Below are positions 39,054 through 43,187 of a DNA stretch of 43,187 nucleotides, piece by piece. Made by a program: the position numbers and the translations under genes. A model generated the notes under the pieces. The model ran no database searches, was not told the origin of the DNA, and worked only from the letters and a program-made list of their open reading frames with translations. Positions within the stretch are counted from its first letter, which is position 1, and the number at the start of each line of letters is the position of its first letter. Where the stretch lies: NCBI RefSeq assembly GCF_009765975.1, contig NZ_LMUJ01000042.1, positions 242,243-285,429 of the forward strand, given 5' to 3'. Source of the stretch: Acidisphaera sp. S103 (GTDB lineage Bacteria; Pseudomonadota; Alphaproteobacteria; Acetobacterales; Acetobacteraceae).

Positions 39054-40148
39054 ATGAAAATCACCAGTTACGAAGCCACCGCGCTGCTGATCCCGGAAGA
39101 CGATCCGCTGGCGAACATGCCGGAGGAAGCCGGCCGCAAGCGCCCCGTCATCATCCTGCGCCTGCGCACCGACAACGGCATCGAGGGCATCGGCGTCACC
39201 TTCTATGGCGGCAAGATGACCGGCAGCCTGCGCGTCGCGGTCGAGGAACTCGCCGCCCTGACCGTGGGTGAGGACCCCCTGCGCATCGAGAAGATCGTCG
39301 CCAAACTGCGCGCCGGCACCGGCGATTCGTGTGGCCCCGGCGGCATCTTCACGCTGGCGCTGTCGGCGATCGACATCGCGCTGTGGGACATCAAGGGCAA
39401 GGCGCTGGAGCAGCCGCTGTGGAAGCTGCTGGGCGGGCATCGGGATCGAGTGGCGACTTATGCCTCCGGGTCGCTGCGGCGCGGGTTGACCGACAGTCAG
39501 GCACAGCGGGCGGCGCAAATCCTCGTCCAAAAAGGCTTCGTCGAGATGAAGACCCAGATGGCCCTGCCCGGCAACCCGACCCCAGCCGAGGAAGTCCGCC
39601 GCATCCGCGTGGTGCGGGAAGCGATCGGACCCGACATCAAGCTGATGTGCGACATCAACCAGCGCTGGCGTCCGGAGCAGGCGATCGATATCGGCAGCCG
39701 GATCGAGGATGCCGGACTGTTCTGGCTGGAAGACGTTACGACAGCCGATGATTATCAGGGGCTGGCCAGGGTGACCGCGGCGCTGAAGACGCCGATCGCG
39801 GGCGGGGAGTATCTTTACGGGATCGCTCCGTTCCGGCAGATGATCGAAGCCCGTTCCGTCGACATTCCGATGATCGATATCTGCCGAGCGGGCGGGGTGA
39901 CGCAGTGGATGAAGATCGCGGGGATGGCGGAGGCGTTCAACCTGCCGGTGGTCAGCCACGTGATGCCTGAAATCCTGTGCCATATGGTTGCCGCCTGCCC
40001 CAACGGCCTGACGGTGGAATACATGCCGTGGATGCTGGCGCTTTACGAGGAAACACCCGCGATCGAGAACGGCCAGCTCGTGCTTCCGACCAAGCCCGGG
40101 CTTGGGCTGAAGTTCGACGAGAAGGCGGTAGCCTCGTTCAAGGCGTAA
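39054..40148 (+). CDS. Mandelate racemase/muconate lactonizing enzyme family protein
   Basis: Enolase-superfamily enzyme of 364 residues, acting on an unknown carboxylate, probably a sugar acid. Metal ligands fit Asp200 (LMCDINQRW), Glu226 (FWLEDVT) and Glu252 (AGGEYLYG). The His302-Asp275 dyad (VVSHVMPE; VDIPMIDICRAGG) is present. On the opposite face the usual K-x-K is K166-T-Q168 (VEMKTQMAL), so the second lysine is replaced. The capping domain (SYEATALLIPEDDPLANMPE) covers the start. The ATG at 39054 follows GGGAAAAG; the longer frame upstream reaches into the higB promoter. Its end overlaps the convergent methyltransferase gene by 11 bases. Confidence 0.87.
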   Translation: MKITSYEATALLIPEDDPLANMPEEAGRKRPVIILRLRTDNGIEGIGVTFYGGKMTGSLRVAVEELAALTVGEDPLRIEKIVAKLRAGTGDSCGPGGIFTLALSAIDIALWDIKGKALEQPLWKLLGGHRDRVATYASGSLRRGLTDSQAQRAAQILVQKGFVEMKTQMALPGNPTPAEEVRRIRVVREAIGPDIKLMCDINQRWRPEQAIDIGSRIEDAGLFWLEDVTTADDYQGLARVTAALKTPIAGGEYLYGIAPFRQMIEARSVDIPMIDICRAGGVTQWMKIAGMAEAFNLPVVSHVMPEILCHMVAACPNGLTVEYMPWMLALYEETPAIENGQLVLPTKPGLGLKFDEKAVASFKA

Positions 40149-40860
40149 CGACCGGATCGGCACCGGCCAGGAGGGTCCGCATGCGGCGCTCCTGGTCGGT
40201 TGCGCTGAACAAATAGGTCGGTGTCGCTGCGTAACGTCCGCGCGGGCGGTAACCAAATCCCAGCAATACCTCGGCCACGGCCACAAAGGCCTGCGTGGTT
40301 CCGGCCTCGACCACGATGTCCGGCAGCCAGTGCCGGATCAATGCCGACGCACCCCGCAGAACGGCGACTTCGGCGCCCTCCACATCCACCTTCAGCAAGC
40401 CGATTCGCCCGCCTATGGACAGACCGTCGAGGGTTCTGACCGGTGTTTCGCCCGCGCCGAACGACACCCGCGTGGTACCCAGGTTGGTGGCCGGCCCGGG
40501 ATGCAGCGATCCGACTCCGTCGGTATCGCCGACGGCGCAACACGCGGCGATCACCCGACCCTCCAGCCCATTGGCGGCGATATTCATTTCCAGCAGATCA
40601 TGGTTCGGCCGGTGCGGCTCGAACGCATGGACGGGCGCGTCGAGAACGGCCCCGAAGAACACCGCGTGATTGCCGATATTGGCCCCTACGTCGATGATCG
40701 CGGTGCCGGGCAGATACACCTCCCGGCACTTCATGAGCACGTCCAGTTCGTAGAACGAACGATTGCCGCGGATCATCCGGCCCATGTGATCCGGATCGGG
40801 ATGCGCCCACAGCTCGATCCGCCGGCCCATGAACTCAAATATCTGCTTTTGCATCAGCAC
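40138..40860 (-). CDS. FkbM family methyltransferase
   Basis: SAM-dependent O-methyltransferase of the FkbM family, 240 residues. Motifs: GTAIIDVGANIGNHAVFFGA (SAM binding), PVHAFEPHRPNHDLLEMNI (acidic residue of motif II) and IGLLKVDVEGAEVAVLRGA, the family's KVDVEG signature. Targets of such enzymes are often sugars of surface polysaccharides or small molecules; nothing nearby identifies it. It could start at either of two close methionines (MLM). Confidence 0.9.
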   Translation of the reverse strand: MLMQKQIFEFMGRRIELWAHPDPDHMGRMIRGNRSFYELDVLMKCREVYLPGTAIIDVGANIGNHAVFFGAVLDAPVHAFEPHRPNHDLLEMNIAANGLEGRVIAACCAVGDTDGVGSLHPGPATNLGTTRVSFGAGETPVRTLDGLSIGGRIGLLKVDVEGAEVAVLRGASALIRHWLPDIVVEAGTTQAFVAVAEVLLGFGYRPRGRYAATPTYLFSATDQERRMRTLLAGADPVVTP

Positions 40861-40924
40861 ACAGTGCGCGCCGAAGGTTAACCGAGGTTTAACAACCTCC
40901 GCCCCGCATGCGCTGAACCCGCAC

Positions 40925-41314
40925 CTACTTCAGGACCGCCAAGGCCGCCAACCCGGCACCGTAGGCCGCGATCAACGCGCACAGGACGCCCCACATGTAA
41001 GTCTTGGTGGGCAATCCGGACAGCTTCAGGTTCGTCCCGGACAGCTTTTCGTTCATTTCGGACAGCTTCTGGTTCATCTCGACGCGCAAACCGGAGATCT
41101 CCTGACTAACCTCCGCCCGGGTCGCCAGATGCGGCAGCGTCGAGCTCAACGTCGCGTCAATCCGGATAATCATCGGTTCCAGCCGGGACAGCACCGACTT
41201 GACGTCCCGCATGTCCAATTCGAGTCTGGCAACACGCTCTTCCATCGCCGGAACGTATGGTTCGCTCAGCGATGTTTCAACATAATTATCAGCCACGAGC
41301 GCCGCTTTCCGCAC
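40925..41314 (-). CDS. Coiled-coil protein with C-terminal membrane anchor
   Basis: A 129-residue protein of unknown family. A long helical coiled coil (EERVARLELDMRDVKSVLSR; AEVSQEISGLRVEMNQKLSE) contains a near-perfect seven-residue repeat (MNQKLSE, MNEKLSG, TNLKLSG), then a membrane helix (YMWGVLCALIAAYGAGLAAL). The layout resembles small tail-anchored proteins of the XhlA/DUF1640 kind, but I cannot assign it. The start is uncertain: GTG at 41314, or ATG at 41245 inside the coil. The 175 bases upstream (41315-41489) hold nothing I recognise. Confidence 0.6.
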   Translation of the reverse strand: MRKAALVADNYVETSLSEPYVPAMEERVARLELDMRDVKSVLSRLEPMIIRIDATLSSTLPHLATRAEVSQEISGLRVEMNQKLSEMNEKLSGTNLKLSGLPTKTYMWGVLCALIAAYGAGLAALAVLK

Positions 41315-41489
41315 CTACAACACGCACGCCAGCAGACGCACATACTATCGCATTCCAGCACCCATTTTCTCGTCCGCCTACGCCCGAGGCGTCATCGTCC
41401 CACCGAAATACATCGCCCACGATCCGCGCCTCCACCGGACGCGCGGATCATACCCAGCGAAAGGTTAACGAAACCCTGCCACCCCCGCG

Positions 41490-41921
41490 TCAGCTTGGGT
41501 CGGCGGTCAATCCGGCGGCGGCCAAACCGGCCAGCGCGGCGGCCTCATCGTTGTCCGACGTGTCGCCGGTGACACCGACGGCGCCGATGATGCTGTTGTC
41601 GTCGCCCCTGATCAGCACTCCGCCGGCAACCGGGATCATCGAGCCGCCGATCGCGTTGTTGACGGCGGAGATGAAATGCGGCCGCTCCGCCGCCCGCTTG
41701 CCCAGGGTCCGCGAACCGACGCCCATCGACAGCGCACCATACGCCTTGCCGATGGCGATATCCGCGCGCCGCAGCGCGGTGCCTTCCTCGGCGGCAAAGG
41801 CTTTCAGCACACCGCGCGCATCCAGCACCGCGATGGCCATCGGCGCGAATGATTTCTCCCGCGCATGCGCCAATCCGACGGAGATGATGGTCTGCGCCTT
41901 CGCCAGTGTCAGTTGAGTCAT
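41490..41921 (-). CDS. GlcG/HbpS family protein
   Basis: A 143-residue heme-degrading/GlcG-like protein. Visible: LTLAKAQTIISVGLAHAREK, PMAIAVLDARGVLKAFAAEE, RADIAIGKAYGALSMGVGSR and GGVLIRGDDNSIIGAVGVTG, the conserved glycine-rich end. Members bind heme or accompany oxidoreductases of small-molecule catabolism. It follows the flavoenzyme gene by 24 bases, so the two are probably cotranscribed and may act in the same pathway. Confidence 0.85.
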   Translation of the reverse strand: MTQLTLAKAQTIISVGLAHAREKSFAPMAIAVLDARGVLKAFAAEEGTALRRADIAIGKAYGALSMGVGSRTLGKRAAERPHFISAVNNAIGGSMIPVAGGVLIRGDDNSIIGAVGVTGDTSDNDEAAALAGLAAAGLTADPS

Positions 41922-41945
41922 CCTGTTCCCCCAAAAATCGAACGA

Positions 41946-43127
41946 CTACAGGAATAGCCCGTCCGGATCGCCGTTGAACATGACCTTTCCCACGGCCTCG
42001 AAATGGGCTTCTCGGGATTGGATCTGCTGCGACAGGGTGTGGATGTCGCGGAAGCGGCGCTCGAACGGGGTGCCGGGGAAGATCGCCGAGGTGCCGGCGG
42101 CCTTGTAGACGTAATCGGCGACCTCGACCGCCGAGGTGATCGCATGGGCGCAGCCCAGGCGCACGCGCAGGCGGGCGTTGAGTTCGACCGGGGCGATGTC
42201 ATCGGCGGTCGACCAGACGTCCTTCAGGATCTCGACGAGCCAGGCTCGGGCGGCGCCGAGTTGCGCTTCCCGCCGAGCGACGTCGGATTGGATGACCGGG
42301 CTGTCGGCGAGGCGCAGCATGTTGCGTGGCGTCTTGTCCAGGGCCAGGGCGATGAAGGCGTCCAGCATGGCTCGGGCGATTCCGAGGGCGACGCCGGCGA
42401 CACCGACGGCGTAGAGGCCGGGGGTGGTGAAGGCGTAGAGCGGGCCTTGGTCGCGGCGCAGCGAGGGGTCTTCGCGGGTGCCGCTGTAGGCCTCGGGGAC
42501 GAACAGGTCTTTGACGCGATAGCCCTCGGAGGCGGTGCCGCGCATGCCGATGGTGTTCCAGTCGTGGATCGGCTGGGCGTGTTCCTTGCGGAACAGCAGG
42601 GTGCGGGTGGTGGGGCGGCCGAAGCGATTCAGGCGCAGGGAGCCGTCCGGTTCGACGACCTGGCAATGCGCGCCCATCCAGTTGGCCTGGCGGCTGCCGC
42701 TGGCGAAATGCCATTCGCCGGTGACGCGATAGCCGTTCGGAACAGCGGTCGCCTTGTGCTGGTTGGGTGGTCCCCAGGAGATGATCGACCGCGGGTCGGC
42801 GTAGATCTCGCGCGCGGTTTCCAGCGGGATGAAGGGGGCGATGATGGCGGAGCTGTTGGCGACGAACAGGTTCCATCCGAGCGAACCGTCGTGGCGGCTG
42901 AGTTCCTCAATCGCGTAGAGGTAGGTCCAGGGTTCGACCTGGTCGCCGCCGACGGATCGCGGCAGCAGCATGCGGGCCAACCGGGATTCGTGAAGTTGGG
43001 TCAGCAGCGGTTCGGGGATGCTTTGGCTGCGCTCGATCTCATCGGCGGCGGCGGCGATCGCCGGGCCGAGGTCGCGCGCGCGGGCGACGGGATCGATGTC
43101 GGTGGCGTTTAGGCTGACATGGTTCAT
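41946..43127 (-). CDS. Acyl-CoA dehydrogenase-fold flavin monooxygenase-like protein
   Basis: A 393-residue protein with the acyl-CoA dehydrogenase fold, closest in layout to the HsaA/HpaB-C2/DszC type of flavin-dependent oxygenases. N-terminal helices (LHESRLARMLLPRSVGG, YAIEELSRHDGSLGWNLF), a central beta domain (GYRVTGEWHFASGSRQANWM, TIGMRGTASEGYRVKDLFVP) and C-terminal helices (DVARREAQLGAARAWLVEIL, AGTSAIFPGTPFERRFRDIH) are seen. The WHFASG and GMRGTAS segments mark this subgroup. It would need a separate flavin reductase, which is not in the window. First gene of the pair with the GlcG-like gene; its promoter lies near the window end. Confidence 0.87.
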   Translation of the reverse strand: MNHVSLNATDIDPVARARDLGPAIAAAADEIERSQSIPEPLLTQLHESRLARMLLPRSVGGDQVEPWTYLYAIEELSRHDGSLGWNLFVANSSAIIAPFIPLETAREIYADPRSIISWGPPNQHKATAVPNGYRVTGEWHFASGSRQANWMGAHCQVVEPDGSLRLNRFGRPTTRTLLFRKEHAQPIHDWNTIGMRGTASEGYRVKDLFVPEAYSGTREDPSLRRDQGPLYAFTTPGLYAVGVAGVALGIARAMLDAFIALALDKTPRNMLRLADSPVIQSDVARREAQLGAARAWLVEILKDVWSTADDIAPVELNARLRVRLGCAHAITSAVEVADYVYKAAGTSAIFPGTPFERRFRDIHTLSQQIQSREAHFEAVGKVMFNGDPDGLFL

Positions 43128-43187
43128 GAGACGCCCTTTGCGTCGTGGTTGACCCGATTGCGGCGCGGCGGGGGGGGATTGTCAATG

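Noticed and set aside
42003-43112. Plus-strand open frame of 369 codons opposite the flavoenzyme gene
   Set aside because: Antisense shadow, Gly/Ala/Asp-rich, no motifs.

Overview
The window is a GC-rich chromosomal segment with dense, often overlapping genes. It reads as an alphaproteobacterium, most likely of the Acetobacteraceae type. Evidence: a C4-pathway 5-aminolevulinate synthase, a Ccm (system I) cytochrome c maturation operon, an alphaproteobacterial-style type II secretion locus, a RamB-like regulator divergent from isocitrate lyase, and many short palindromes of the form GTCATGGCCGGGC...GTCCCGGCCAT. The genus cannot be fixed from sequence alone. No rRNA, tRNA or CRISPR array was seen.

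Layout. 1-7 kb: a partial DUF2889 gene, then hemA preceded by a perfect FNR/FixK-type box, then ccmF-ccmG-ccmH-ccmI. This is a heme supply and cytochrome c assembly block. A multi-hairpin element lies between hemA and ccmF, and a palindromic repeat expansion occupies the 5' part of ccmH. 7-17.7 kb: a type II secretion system split over several transcription units: lipoprotein secretin gspD, a small lytic transglycosylase, gspG alone on the plus strand, a minus-strand operon gspE-F-H-I-J-L-K, and prepilin peptidase gspO. No gspC or gspM is visible. 18-21.8 kb: two small unknown genes, ubiG, lysC and a flavin-dependent nitronate monooxygenase-like gene.

21.8-27.3 kb is an accessory patch. It holds two GxxExxY genes, each bounded by its own long imperfect inverted repeats, an unknown helical protein, a GFA-family protein, a decayed duplicate of part of the nitronate monooxygenase-like gene, an AT-richer VRR-NUC-like nuclease, an IS66 transposase remnant, a membrane/TPR protein and a dead serine-recombinase fragment.

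27.3-43.2 kb is mostly metabolic: the RamB-like regulator divergent from aceA (glyoxylate shunt), an ABM-family monooxygenase, an HMG-CoA lyase-family enzyme, a large glycogen-debranching-like glycoside hydrolase, a three-gene tyrosinase operon with a separate beta-domain protein and a DUF2182 membrane protein, a chromate transporter, an outer-membrane protein relic, a HigBA toxin-antitoxin pair, an enolase-superfamily enzyme, an FkbM methyltransferase, a coiled-coil membrane protein, a GlcG/HbpS protein and an acyl-CoA dehydrogenase-fold flavoenzyme.

The most unusual items are the two inverted-repeat-bounded GxxExxY cassettes, the repeat-invaded ccmH, the split tyrosinase operon, and the nuclease/recombinase/membrane-protein patch at 24.8-27.2 kb.
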